NCBI RefSeq assembly: GCF_000003815.2
Contig: NC_049992.1
Location: 20,452,118-20,481,393 of the forward strand
Length of the DNA stretch: 29,276 nt
Direction: 5' to 3'
From: Branchiostoma floridae
Lineage: Eukaryota; Chordata; Leptocardii; Amphioxiformes; Branchiostomatidae
A model generated the notes under the pieces. The model did not search any database and had not been told where the DNA came from. It saw only the letters and a list, made by a program, of their open reading frames with translations. This document shows, piece by piece, positions 8,601 through 18,890 of this stretch (position 1 is its first letter; each line of letters begins with the position of its first letter). The position numbers and the translations under genes were made by a program.

Positions 8601-8608
8601 TATATAAG
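8601..8608 (+). promoter_or_regulatory. TATA box (TATATAAG)
   Basis: TATATAAG stands 91 bases before an ATG in good context (GCAAGATGA, A at -3). With usual spacing, transcription would start near 8630, leaving a 5' UTR of about 65-70 bases. Support is position and motif only. Confidence 0.45.
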
Positions 8609-8698
8609 GTAATGGTGACGTTACGCCAAGTACGTTTTTAGATGAAGAAAAAAAAGTTTATCACAACATTATTTTGAGAACCGATAACTCAGTGCAAG

Positions 8699-8935
8699 AT
8701 GAGACAGCCACCCTACCTACACTTGTGGCGCGGTTTGACAGTCGCCGTGGCAACGTCTGTCGTCGTTTACGCCTATTATCTCTTCTCGTGTGTGGACCTG
8801 TCAAACACCGTGAGGAAGTCAGAGCTATCGTTGGACGTCACAAACACGTGGGTGCAGTTTTCTTTATCTTTCTGTGGCATACATTCAAAGTATCGAAAAT
8901 TGAAGTTCCGCTGTAGTACTTTAGAAAGACGCTAG
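8699..8935 (+). CDS. Candidate first exon or short gene: signal-anchor membrane protein
   Basis: From ATG 8699 the frame begins MRQPPYLHLWRG, followed by the hydrophobic stretch LTVAVATSVVVYAYYLFSCV (residues 13-32), then DLSNTVRKSELSLDVTNTW. A short cytosolic N-terminus, one membrane helix and a polar stem are typical of type II (signal-anchor) membrane proteins such as Golgi glycosyltransferases, but no catalytic domain is in view. The frame stays open to TAG at 8933-8935 (78 residues). Alternatively, a donor ACACC|GTGAGG at 8809/8810 would end a first exon after residue 37 in phase 0. The following 100-bp gap hides the next sequence. Function is not assigned; the TATA box, start context and hydrophobic segment are the evidence. 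Confidence 0.4.
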   Translation: MRQPPYLHLWRGLTVAVATSVVVYAYYLFSCVDLSNTVRKSELSLDVTNTWVQFSLSFCGIHSKYRKLKFRCSTLERR

Positions 8936-9000
8936 GAGGCCCTTTATCAGACTTGACCTTCTTTTTCTAGACCCACCTACCAAATATCATGAGGATCCAT

Positions 9001-9100
9001 NNNNNNNNNNNNNNNNNNNNNNNNNNNNNNNNNNNNNNNNNNNNNNNNNNNNNNNNNNNNNNNNNNNNNNNNNNNNNNNNNNNNNNNNNNNNNNNNNNNN
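9001..9100. other. Assembly gap, 100 N
   Basis: A round 100-base gap, usually meaning unknown size. It lies at the left edge of the 24-bp minisatellite, so the true array is probably longer. Confidence 0.98.
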
Positions 9101-9545
9101 ACAATGAGCATAACGCTACTCGCTACAATGAGCATAACGCTACTTGCTACAATGAGCATAACGCTACTTGCTACAATGAACATAACGCTACTCGCTACAA
9201 TGAGCATAACGCTACTCGCTACAATGAGCATAACGCTACTTGCTACAATGAGCATAACGCTACTTGCTACAATGAACATAACGCTACTCGATACAATGAG
9301 CATAACGCTACTTGCTACAATGAGCATAACGCTACTTGCTACAATGAACATAACGCTACTCGCTACAATGAGCATAACGCTACTTGCTACAATGAGCATA
9401 ACGCTACTTGCTACAATGAACATAACGCTACTCGCTACAATGAGCATAACGCTACTTGCTACAATGAATATAGCGCTACTCGCTACAATGAGTATAACGC
9501 TACTTGCTACAATGAACATAACGCTACTCGCTACAATGAGCATAG
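9101..9545. repeat. 24-bp minisatellite with trimeric higher-order structure
   Basis: The unit is ACAATGAGCATAACGCTACT plus TGCT, about 18.5 times. Two variants alternate: B (GAGCATAACGCTACTTGCT) and A (GAACATAACGCTACTCGCT). For most of the array the order is B-B-A, a 72-bp higher-order unit. Toward the right end it decays (TATAGCG, GAGTATAACG). All frames lack stops because 24 is a multiple of three; the readings (YNEHNATC, MSITLLAT and, on the minus strand, VMLIVASS) are not taken as proteins. Confidence 0.92.
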
Positions 9546-9735
9546 TTTTTAGCATTTCGTAACTATCAATCAAAGGTTTTTAATTGAATTATGCTGGCCA
9601 CAAATACCCGGAAACACAAACATGCTTACAAACAACCACACATGCAGACCAAAACCAATTCCTCCATTTTCATTGGCGTTACCTAATTCAGAGTTTGTCA
9701 AACCCTAGTTTTAGTTCTACTTGATATGGACGTAC

Positions 9736-10490
9736 CTCTAACTTTGTAGCAAAAGCCAGTCGCATCAGTATCTCCATCTCCGTTTGTTTCTGCTGATGTG
9801 TAGGTTGTATCGGTGCATGACTCTTCAGTGTGCTCTGGACATACCACCAAATGGTCTCCCATGTCGAGATGACGCGCTGCACGTCGTTTTCTTGCCGGCA
9901 AAGGCGGCGGCTCGTTTCTACCACCCGTATCTGTGTCATCCTGCTTCTTTGGCCCTGAACCAGAAGCAAAGACACTGTAACCAGCCGGATCCACGTCTTG
10001 ATACTTCCTATTGGCTTCTTCATTCCTCTTGTCTACGTCTTCTTTGTCTTCCAGGTCAAGACGGCGAGAGTTCCTTTCCGGCAAAGGCGGTGGCACATTT
10101 CTACCATCCGTGTCTGCGTCATCCTCTTTCTCTGGTCCGGAACTAGAAGTAAAGACACTGTAACCAGCCGGATCCACGTCTTCATACTTCCTATTGGCTT
10201 CTTCATTCTGTCCGTCGACGACTTTTTTCTCTTTGTACTTTCTTGTCGGAAACGGTAGCGGGACATTTTTACCATCCACGTATGAGTCATTCTCTTTCTT
10301 TTGCACTGGACTAGACGGGAGGGTACTGTAACCATGCTGATCCATGCCTTCGTACTTTTTGTCTGGTTCTTCATTCCTTACGTCAGCTTGTTTCTTCTCT
10401 TTGTCTCCCATCTTAAGAGGGCAATGCCTTCTGTATTCTTCTTCCTTCTTTCCGAACACCTGTTTGTCCAGTGGTTGCTTTATTTTGCTT
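9736..10490 (-). CDS. Exon encoding a signalling tail with paired tyrosines and PPPLPxR repeats
   Basis: A polypyrimidine tract and TATCTAG precede 10490. The frame then reads SKIKQPLDKQVFGKKEEEYR and stays open to TGA at 9700-9698. A very strong donor (AGAG|GTACGT, exon end 9736) suggests an internal exon; reading through would add about 12 residues and stop. The protein is highly charged, with no membrane segment or signal peptide. It consists mostly of three repeats of about 58 residues, each with NEEANRKYEDVDPAGYSVF or a variant, an acidic linker, and a proline block (PPPLPERN, PPPLPARK, PLPFPTRK). The latter fit class II SH3 ligands (PxxPx[R/K]). The tyrosines (YEDV, YQDV, YEGM; YSVF, YSTL) could be SH2 or YxxΦ sorting sites. 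It is likely a receptor cytoplasmic tail or adaptor. The family is not recognised. Confidence 0.6.
9851..10375 (-). repeat. Three in-frame coding repeats inside the tyrosine/proline exon
   Basis: Units run 10375-10208, 10207-10025 and 10024-9851 (56, 61 and 58 codons). The second and third are the closest: their first 57 bases differ at one position (GAA to CAA, E to Q). The first unit is more diverged (NEEPDKKYEGMDQHGYSTLP). The order therefore suggests an old duplication followed by a recent one. Confidence 0.85.
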
Positions 10491-10599
10491 CTAGATACAA
10501 AACTGTAGTAAAAGTTATGAATTGGATTATTATAAAAAGATCGTTTTAGAAATTATCAAAAAAATGGGACGAGGGATGATTTTGACTGATGACACGTTG

Positions 10600-11770
10600 T
10601 TGACGTCAAAATTCGTGCCACATTCGGGGCCATTCCGAGTGGGAATCCAAATGGACCTTATATCCCCTTCATACGAGAAGGAATGAGGCAAATGCCTTCA
10701 GAATGAAAATTCTTTTCTATTCTTGGGAATTCCTAGCGTATTCTAGAAATTCTCACTGAATTACAGATATTCTTTTGGCCACATTCTGGCAGGATTCGAA
10801 GTGGCGTGCCGTTTCGGTTCTCCATCGAATGAGATAAGAAACTCGTTCTTCTCATTGAAATGTCGAAAATGGCATTTTTTGGTCGAAAAATAAATCGGCT
10901 TTATTTTCAGTGAAAACTTCGTGGTTGTTCAGGAAAATTCGTCTCTTAACCATAGCCAAAAAATGGCAACTTATTATTTTCGGTCCCATTGGTAATGCAT
11001 TTCTATTTTCTTTAGAAAGCTAGAAAAACTGTACAGCGTCACAAAAACGGTTATTTCTAGTCTTATACTTGGATAATATAACAGTGGCAACCATCGTACT
11101 CATGGTGGTAACGTTTGTTGCAGAATCTGGCGTCAGTCATAAACCACCTCACACAGCCTCCAAGATCAGTGAGAGTAGCGATCTCACGTGATCAAACAGA
11201 GGGCCTGGTCAGCTGGTTTCACCTACCGAACAATCATTCTGGGAACTGAATTGTTACATTTTTGGCTACTATTTGAAATCTTCGTTTCTTCTCAGGCGAC
11301 AGCCATTTTTTAGGGTGTGAAATCCCACCAGTGGCTATAATAATCTTCTAAACCATCAACTAATACAAATGTTGTTGTGCATCTTTTGCAAAACATTACA
11401 GGGGTTGTGGAAAAATGAAGGAACCAGTGATGCTGTCTATAATTTGCTCCACATCAAGGCGTAAAGTCAGGCGACAGCATTTCGACATTTAAATGAGAAC
11501 GAGCCAAGAATGTTTCGAATAATGTTGGAATGACGTAGAATGCGGTCAGACTGCAATAAGAATAGTTAAAATGCACTTAGAATCCATTTTAAATGCCATT
11601 CGATAACTCTCCGCTTCGAATGTACCTCGACAATTTTTCACATGTCAAAAACTTTCGGACCAGCCAAAAGAACGGGCACAAATAGCTGGAACGCAGTGAG
11701 AATGACTGGGATACACTACGAATTGCTATGAATAGAAAAAAAATCATTCTGATGGCATTCCGGTAAATTT
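10600..11770. mobile_element. Non-autonomous DNA element with long degenerate inverted ends (about 1.2 kb)
   Basis: The left end (CATTCGGGGCCATTCCGAGT, then TTCTATTCTTGGGAATTCCTAGCGTATTCTAGAAATTCTCACTG in pieces) is inverted at 11690-11765 (CAGTGAGAATGACTGGGATA...GAATTGCTATGAATAG, GGCATTCCGG). Many GAATG/CATTC words recur along both arms. The middle has no credible open frame. It reads as an aged foldback-type element just upstream of the 9736-10490 exon, in what is probably its intron. Confidence 0.55.
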
Positions 11771-12603
11771 AAGTACAGGCCACAACCAAGACATCACGTT
11801 TAAAAAAATATCACAAACCTAAGTCTAAAACTAAGTCTAGTTGGTTTGTCAAAACGCATGAGGAATATTAATTTGCCAATGCTTCTCATGTCTAAAAAGA
11901 GGAAATCAACATTCTACATTAACTAAATAGTATTTCTATCGTTGTGTCACAGATCGTATAGACTAGTTCATAGTGTCCAGAACGATGGGGGCATTTAGCT
12001 TAATAGATGACAGAGCAATTCGTTCGAATGTTTTGTGTTGGTCATCAGTTTGAGTTGTGACATATTTTTTGTTATCAAAATCAAAATGCAGAAATAAATT
12101 CGTACCATCTACCCTTCTAAAAGACTAGTTGTAGTACAAGACTAGTTGTAGTACAAATTAAACATAACATTATTTTGTTCTATTTCCCTTGTGCCAAGTG
12201 TAACGTTAATTCTTCGTTCTCAGATTTAAAGAAACGCACTACGTTTTTGTTTAAATTTTGAATCTTTATGTATTCATGAGAGGGCGCTTGTCATTGAGGT
12301 CATAAAGGAGGTAAGAGTCAGATAAAATATAACAGACATACAGATCACATGGAGTCCTAAAAAATCTCACCACAAATATCATTACATACACATGGAACAA
12401 AAACATATAGTAGAGGGTTCATAGTCCGCGTCCGTTCGTTCGGATCATTTCTTTTACTTTAAGATTGAAATATCAATATGCAAAAGAAGGTTTTCGGCGT
12501 ACACATTACGCCGTGTATAATAAATCGTATTTTTTATGGTTTCAGCCATATAAATATAGCAGTAAACTAGAAAGGCCGACATTTGCTTGAGAGCAAATAC
12601 AGC
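11771..12603. other. Unassigned AT-rich sequence
   Basis: No gene was recognised. A 17-base direct duplication (AAGACTAGTTGTAGTAC) occurs at about 12121-12155. The text TTTCAGCCATAT near 12542 partly repeats the 13-base end of the following element. Confidence 0.5.
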
Positions 12604-12689
12604 ATATTTCAGCCATCTCCCTCCCCATGCAACAATAGGCTATTTCAAAATCACCCATTTGAAAAATCACTTTTACTAATGACGGTTTA

Positions 12690-13345
12690 ACCCAAAAATG
12701 AATCTTACAAAATTCCCCCGTTCAAGAATGGACTCCAGTGCACCCTATGCGAATTTTCACAATAGACCAGTCCAGAAATACTCCCACTGAAACCTTGGCC
12801 TTTTGAATAAGAAATCAAATCCAAAATTGAATTTAGCAAAAAAGGTCCCAGTGCATGAAAAGGTATAATAGACCAGTCTAAAAACACTTCCACTAAAAAT
12901 TGAATTTTGAATCATCACCCGTTCAAAACTGAATTGGAAAAAAATCTCCCTTCCGTGTGCAAAAAATGGACTCTTCCATGTAAAGTAGAGCAGTCCAAAA
13001 ATACATCCGCTAAAATAGGACATAATCACTGAAGTCCAAAAAATGGATTTTTTAAAAAAGCCCCCTCTATGCAAGAATGGACTCTTCCAGAACACCCATG
13101 TAAAATTGCAAATTAGACCAGTCCAAAAATAACCCTACTGAAAGACTTTGACAAACTAGAAGTCACCAAAGTCCAAAATATGAATTTTGAAAAATCCCCC
13201 CTCCGTGCGAGAATAGACTCTTCCAGCACACATTCTGTAAAATTGCAAAATAGACCTGTCCAAAAATACATCCACTGAAAGACTTCACCAGTCCAATGAT
13301 GAATTAAAAAAAATGAACCCCTCCGTGTAAGAATGGACTCTTCCA
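12690..13345. repeat. Diverged tandem repeat array, unit about 120-130 bp
   Basis: The recurring blocks are CAAGAATGGACTCTTCCAG, TAAAATTGCAAAATAGACC, AGTCCAAAAATACATCCACT and TTTTGAAAAATCCCCCCTCC. About five copies can be traced, with internal deletions in the leftmost ones. Minus-strand open frames rich in W, F and S across it are repeat artefacts. Confidence 0.75.
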
Positions 13346-13519
13346 GATAACACCGGGCTCGCTGATTGGCTGCCACCCCCCCTCTTTAGGATATAGATTC
13401 AGGCTAAGTGATTGGTTACCTATCTAATTAGATTAAATAGACATATATGCCAGTAGGTGCAATCTGCAGCTGGGGGTCAACGACCTTAAGGTCATTGACC
13501 CCTCTGGCTATTGGAAAAT

Positions 13520-14035
13520 GACAAAACAATCCCCAAATATATCATTTTGACGTAGTCTATGACAAAAATTATACATGTGTCATTTGAATAAATATCTAGT
13601 GCACCCTTTTACCAAAATTTAGGTCATTTGGTTTTAAAACCAGAGCACAAGAGCCAAAAGTGTATTTTTTGGTCATAAAATGGCCAAATAATCGCAAAAT
13701 TAAGCATTTTGTTGTACTGTATACCTCAAGTGTTATTGAATCCATGTGCGCATATGTCTAGGGCACTCCTATACTAAATTTCAGGTCATCTGGTTCTAAA
13801 ACCAAGGTACAGGAGCCAAAAGTGTCCTTTTTTGGTAAAAAAATGACCAAAAAATCGCAAAAATAAGCATTTCGTTATACTGTACACCAAAACTGATATT
13901 GAATCTATATGGGGGACTTATCAAGGCACATCTGTGCCAAATTTCAGCTAATTCGGTTATTATACCAGGGTACAGGGGGCCCAAATATACAGTTTTGGCC
14001 TTAAGATGACCAAAAAACCTTAATAAAATCATTTA
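13520..14035. repeat. Second tandem array, unit about 175-180 bp, three copies
   Basis: Recurring blocks are AAATTTCAGGTCATCTGGTT, AAAACCAAGGTACAGGAGCC, AAAAGTGTCCTTTTTTGGT, ATGACCAAAAAATCGCAAAA and TAAGCATTTCGTTATACTGT. A partial fourth block (GCCGAATTTCAAGTCATTCG) follows at 14097-14116. The array is unrelated in sequence to the one on its left. Confidence 0.75.
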
Positions 14036-14237
14036 AGAGACAGATATGGAAAAAATGAAAAAAACGTCCGAGGGTATTGGCCCACTCTACCCTTGTGCCG
14101 AATTTCAAGTCATTCGGTTGAGGAACAACGGAGATACCGTGTTCTGAAGATTTGACAGGAGAAAGAAAGAAAGAAAGAAAGAAAGAAACATTACGAATAC
14201 AATATATTTCACCATACCTATGGTATGGCTGAAATAT

Positions 14238-15342
14238 AATTAATTGTGGTAAAGGAGTACCAAACGTTGAAAGAACAGATGTAAAATTTGAATGAGATTC
14301 TTGGAGATTAGGAAATGATATGTGTATCTCAATCAATCAACATATTCATTTATGAATCTTCATGAATGAACTGATGATAGACTTCAGACATACAAACTGG
14401 ATTCAATTGATTTTTTTAAACATTTGAAAATTCCCCAATACAGAACCTTTCCATGTGACGTGACAGACTAAGCATACTATAACCAAGGACGTTATACAAG
14501 CCATTCAACTATCGTGAGGGACATAACGACACAAATTAGGACTTTAACACATACCTTAGTTTGTTGCAAGTGTCTTGATTTTTAAGGTTTCAGTTAGTGC
14601 AACTTAAGCATGTCATACTAAACAGTACACGATAAAAAAGTGCACACCTGTAGTTCTGGATCGACGTACATGCGTGATAACAATCGCAAATTCGAAATCA
14701 TTCTTTATTCCTTAAAATAGGTTTGAAATCTGCATAGTATTAACTTATTCATTGTTCCTAGAACGAACGATATGAGGTGGCGTAACAAGAATTCCAAATA
14801 AGGCGCTNNNNNNNNNNNNNNNNNNNNNNNNNNNNNNNNNNNNNNNNNNNNNNNNNNNNNNNNNNNNNNNNNNNNNNNNNNNNNNNNNNNNNNNNNNNNN
14901 NNNNNNNTACGTGCTGACCGACACGTTTAGCCATGCCGTGGGGCTGCTGGGTTAGGTAGCACAGACTCGGCGGAAAATTCCACACTTTGGAATCTCGTGA
15001 CCAGACTGTACACTTCAATCTTGTGACCAGGTCGGTATGCGTACGTTAATTAAAGATAGAAAATGACATACTCAGAGGTTTTTGAAAAAAAATGCGTTAA
15101 GTTGACCAGATAAATGAAATGGAAATTTAAACAAAAAAACTACACAACAGTACTACTGACACGCAAATTACTCCATTTGCTGTCAACGCAAGCATCTTGA
15201 ATTCAAATGAGGTGGGTATATTATTTCAAATATTTTTTTTATGTGGATCTTTACAACTTGCTTAAAACTTGACCGATTGATTACGATTGATTGTATAGGA
15301 GTTTTTCTAAAAACAATGAATTGTCAATATTAAGGAATGATA
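14238..15342. other. Unassigned sequence with a 100-base gap (14808-14907)
   Basis: No exon was recognised on either strand. The gap of exactly 100 N at 14808-14907 is a default-size scaffold gap. Open frames that cross it are ignored. Confidence 0.6.
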
Positions 15343-15602
15343 CGTGCGAGACGCGTTTGGCACTTTTCCAAGCCGACGTGTGGCGCAGTGAGGTTCTGCG
15401 TGAGCTGCGCGCTCCGACCTTTTCGGGCTGCCGGCTCATCAATATTCACACCCGGCTGTCTGTGGAAGATGGGGGGCTGTGAAACCGACAACGTACGCAC
15501 CGGTTTTAGCCGGCGGCGACGTCGTCTCTCATCGGCGCGCTTTTACGTCAGACGTCACTCAGCGTCACGTGGAGTGTACAGTGCGTGCGTCGCATGTTGA
15601 TA
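15343..15602. promoter_or_regulatory. CpG-rich patch with CRE-type sites
   Basis: CpG density is much higher than in its surroundings (GACGCGTTTGGC, GCGTGAGCTGCGCGC, CCGGCGGCGACGTCG, CATCGGCGCGC). TTACGTCA (15543-15550) is followed at once by GACGTCAC and then GTCACGTGG with an E-box. This resembles an unmethylated promoter or enhancer. No exon could be attached to it, so the direction is unknown; overlapping short frames are not convincing. Confidence 0.4.
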
Positions 15603-16500
15603 CTAGTAGGGCGGGGTGGGGCATGGTAGAAGGAGATATACACCATCTGGATACAGCTCCCAGCTCCACATTTATTCTACATCTGTATCCAGCTATAATA
15701 TTTGCATAAATCATATCTATTCTGTTTTCAACGTTAACGTTACTTCAGCTTAACACATATCAAATCGAAAAGTCCTTGTTGCTAACCATCATATCAAGAG
15801 GATGACATTTTTCATTTACAGATCAATACTTTTTGGTAATATTAGTATTTGCATAAAATCATTCACGAAAATGTATATGGAGGGCATCATCAGTTGTATC
15901 TTTAGATTTTCCTTAGCTTGTATGTGACGCATTTCCACAGCAGTGCGAGCTATGATGTATGAGCGATTCTGGATAGAATCTAGTCTGTTGATACATAATT
16001 CATAAATTTATGTTGTCCTCAAAGCACCCACTCTCTGGTTTATCGGTAAATAATAACCTTGACAGGCACAGAAAATGCAAACGATTTTACCCAGCCCAAA
16101 TCAGACTACATGTATTTAGCCTAGACAGAAAAGAGAGCAGACAGCCATTCTATATTGTTAACAGCTTTACGTCCATGACATACAAACACACAGAGAATAG
16201 GCACTGCGCCATAATAGAGATGGAAGCTATGTGAACGCCACTCACTCATCCGTCCAATCCCTGTGAGTATTGCTTGTATTGATTGACCCCGTAATACATA
16301 ACATGGCCCGAGATGACGTCAGAACGACGTAATGAAAAGATTTATATTACTGTGGAGTCTGGTTTATGTCTACACAACACATCATTAAAACGACCCCAGG
16401 CTACAAATACGTCAGAAATGAAAGCGTTATCGAACTCTGAGAAAACATGTTCTAGCCTTGTATAACCTCAACGACCGCAAATTAAGTCAAATGATAGGAA
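15603..16500. other. Unassigned sequence; one perfect CRE
   Basis: The inverted words CTGGATACAG and CTGTATCCAG stand about 28 bases apart at 15647-15694. A perfect TGACGTCA lies at 16314-16321. No coding exon was seen. Confidence 0.45.
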
Positions 16501-16525
16501 AGTGGGTGAAGTGATTATAAAGAGA

Positions 16526-16644
16526 CCGCACACACACGTGCGCACGTACGTATACACACATAGACACACCTGTACACGTATGCGCACGCACACATGCACG
16601 CAGGCGCACACACACACCACTCACCCACGTTTACACCCACGCCC

Positions 16645-16692
<48 letters not shown>
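16526..16692. repeat. (CA)n-type alternating purine/pyrimidine tract
   Basis: The first part is interrupted (CACACGTGCGCACGTACGTA) and the second, from about 16647 to 16692, is pure CA. Alternating purine/pyrimidine with CG and CA steps can adopt Z-DNA. The histidine/threonine open frame across it is an artefact. Confidence 0.9.
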
Positions 16693-16694
<2 letters not shown>

Positions 16695-18840
16695 TTTCTG
16701 GCAGTCACTTCCCCTTCCCTCTGCTTGGAGAGACCCACTACTTTACTGGTGCTAATCGGACCAGGGTCAGACGCCTGTCACCTTTGGAGCTATTTCTAGT
16801 CTTCGCTATTTGGTGACATAAACGCTGGATTTATCGCCGCTCGTGTTGAGTGAGTTTTAGGACTGCGGAAATGGCCTGTATGCACGGACGAGTGAATCAG
16901 AATCATAGTTATCTTTATTGCAAGTTTATGCCCAATGTTCTACAGTGAAAAGTAAGAGACGCTTCACTGATATTCTCCGTAGCACCCAGTCTTTTCATCC
17001 ATTCTTTCATTTTTCTGCAGTTGTTTATTGTCGCCACTTGTTGAGAGCATTCCTCTACTATTTGACGAAGATAGGGCACCCGGTCCACCCGGTGGCTCAG
17101 AACACTCCTTGGTCAGCTAAACTCCTTATGCTACCGGTAGATCTGCCTGGAGTCCACACAAGTGTCACCAGAAAGGTCGTCCGAGGTAACTCTGATCGCC
17201 ATGCTGACAGTGACACGTTATTTCCACGCGAGTGCAACTGTACAAACACACCAGAACTGACATCTCGGACATCAGGGTCATCTCGGACTGTGGATTGTGC
17301 ATTCAGCACCAAGGGCACATGCCACATTAGCGTTTTACGTGGAGCCTTGTCACATGGCATTCGTGGTATAGCCATGCATGTGCCCTGCGAAATTCAACTG
17401 TCTTATTACGGAAAAGGCTGTCTTAGATCTTTGGTTTAGTCAAAGCATGCCTAAAAATACTGCGACATCAAAATATTTCGACGTTCTATGAAGATATGTG
17501 ACCGCGCCTTATGAGGTCCCTTCTAATTCTTCCTTCCTAGAAAATCTTTTCGTCTTTTGAAACATAACAAAATCATGACTCTAGGTCATTCATTTATAGA
17601 ATTAATTTGGTATTACAGCATTACATAAACACTATAGCCTAACCGTTGCAATAACCATTTGGCAATGTTGTAACTGATAGTTTTAAATGCAACGTTGCCG
17701 TGGTATGCTCGCGCGCGCGACCAAGTATCAATATTAGAAAGTAAATCCAGTGTAAGGCCTGTGCTGAAATGATACATGTTATCATCTCACCTTTGTGAGA
17801 TAACAGTGAATGAACGTACGTGAATATCGGCACCATCATAGAGAACCTACTGAGCTCTTGACCTCACGGAAACTCCGTAGCTAGTTCTGTGGAAGCCATC
17901 AGTCAATAAAACTCCGTGTGGAACGTACTCTCCGGTCCGTTAATCCATTTTCCGATTCCCGTCACCCCCAGCGCGCCAACTCACGCACGTAGCCATGTAA
18001 TTAGCATAAGCCCTCTATCAAGCACAGGGCGTTGAAATGTGTCGATGAGCCTACGTAAAGACACAACACTGTTAGGTCATTCTGGAGCACATGTAACTTA
18101 ACATCTTGTACAAGAACAATTGTCAAATCCCATAGCTAGTTGAGCACAGTCCACGGCATAGGTTTTCGTTTAGAATCCTATTATTATTCTCTGTTAGACA
18201 GTGAGGCAGCGTGGTTTGTTATACGTATTGTCGCATCTGCTTGGAAAGAAAGTAGATTTACAATGTCAATGTTGCCGATCGCAGTACGTTCATTCCCCCA
18301 TGTAGACGTCTAGTGTAGTCTAAAGATCAATACAAGATCTTGAGTGTCAAAATAAACTTAACATAGGATATAGTCTTACCGGTGTAATCGATACATCCTT
18401 AAGACAGGCAACTATGTACGCAAATAACCCAGCTAATAATCAATGCCGGGATTAGAGACATGTCACTACTCCACCAACAGAGTCAATGTTGAAAAAAATC
18501 GCTGGCATTGTGTGCAGAGGTCTAACAGTTCAACTATTGTTCCCCTCTCTAGCTACCAGAGCAAACAAACTACTAGTAAATCAAAGTTCAGTTCCATATT
18601 GAGGTATGATCATTCTTACACTAGTTATCATAGAAGCTGTAAAACATCTGTGATAACCCCACACGATTCTATACACGTGCCATGTGTGACGTCTCGGTAT
18701 CATTTCTGTTGACTGGTCATGTAAGAATCAGACCTATCGTTGAAATCTTCGTGTGTTTGATGTATTTGGACGTGCTTTTAATTCCACTAGTGACCATAAA
18801 CACTACATTCAGAAATCTAAATTCATCTGGCAACTTGAAG
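16693..18840. other. Long stretch without a recognised gene
   Basis: A frame on the plus strand stays open from 16918 to 17439, but it has no ATG at its left end, no known motif and no clean splice border, so I do not call it. At 16911-16933, CTTTATTGCAAGTTTATGCCC resembles 25251-25272, suggesting a shared repeat end. GCGCGCGC occurs at 17710-17717. Confidence 0.5.
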
Positions 18841-18849
18841 GTTTAACCG

Positions 18850-18890
18850 TCCAACATGGCGTACATTACTTACGTCACAGTCACGTGGGG
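18850..18890 (+). promoter_or_regulatory. YY1-like AACATGGCG with CRE and E-box
   Basis: CCAACATGGCG (18851-18861) is followed by TTACGTCA (18870-18877) and CACGTG (18882-18887). AACATGGCG is a YY1-type core often found at start sites, but the ATG here opens only about 30 codons. Weak promoter candidate. Confidence 0.25.

Larger units (their letters stand above)
12604..14237. mobile_element. Element with 13-bp inverted ends, internal tandem repeats, microsatellite and terminal hairpin
   Basis: ATATTTCAGCCAT at 12604-12616 is perfectly inverted at 14225-14237 (ATGGCTGAAATAT). Between them lie two different tandem arrays, a (GAAA)n tract (14160-14187) and a hairpin CCATACC-TAT-GGTATGG (14212-14228) overlapping the right end. 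Short inverted ends, central tandem repeats, a microsatellite and a 3' hairpin are the layout known for Helitron/Helentron-derived non-autonomous elements. No coding frame exists. The class assignment is inference. Confidence 0.55.

Noticed and set aside
8977-9573. Membrane-like protein VMLIVASS repeated, and NEHNATCY repeated on the other strand
   Set aside because: All frames of the 24-bp array are stop-free by construction; no start, splice or conserved flank supports coding. Regular spacing is within the unit, with no spacers, so it is not CRISPR-like either.
12705-13376. Minus-strand frames rich in W, F and S
   Set aside because: They repeat with the 120-130-bp tandem array and change frame between copies.
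16502-16816. His/Thr-rich open frame
   Set aside because: It is the (CA)n microsatellite read in frame.
16918-17439. 173-codon plus-strand open frame
   Set aside because: No ATG at the left end, no recognisable domain, no matching splice borders; composition is not distinctive. Left uncalled.
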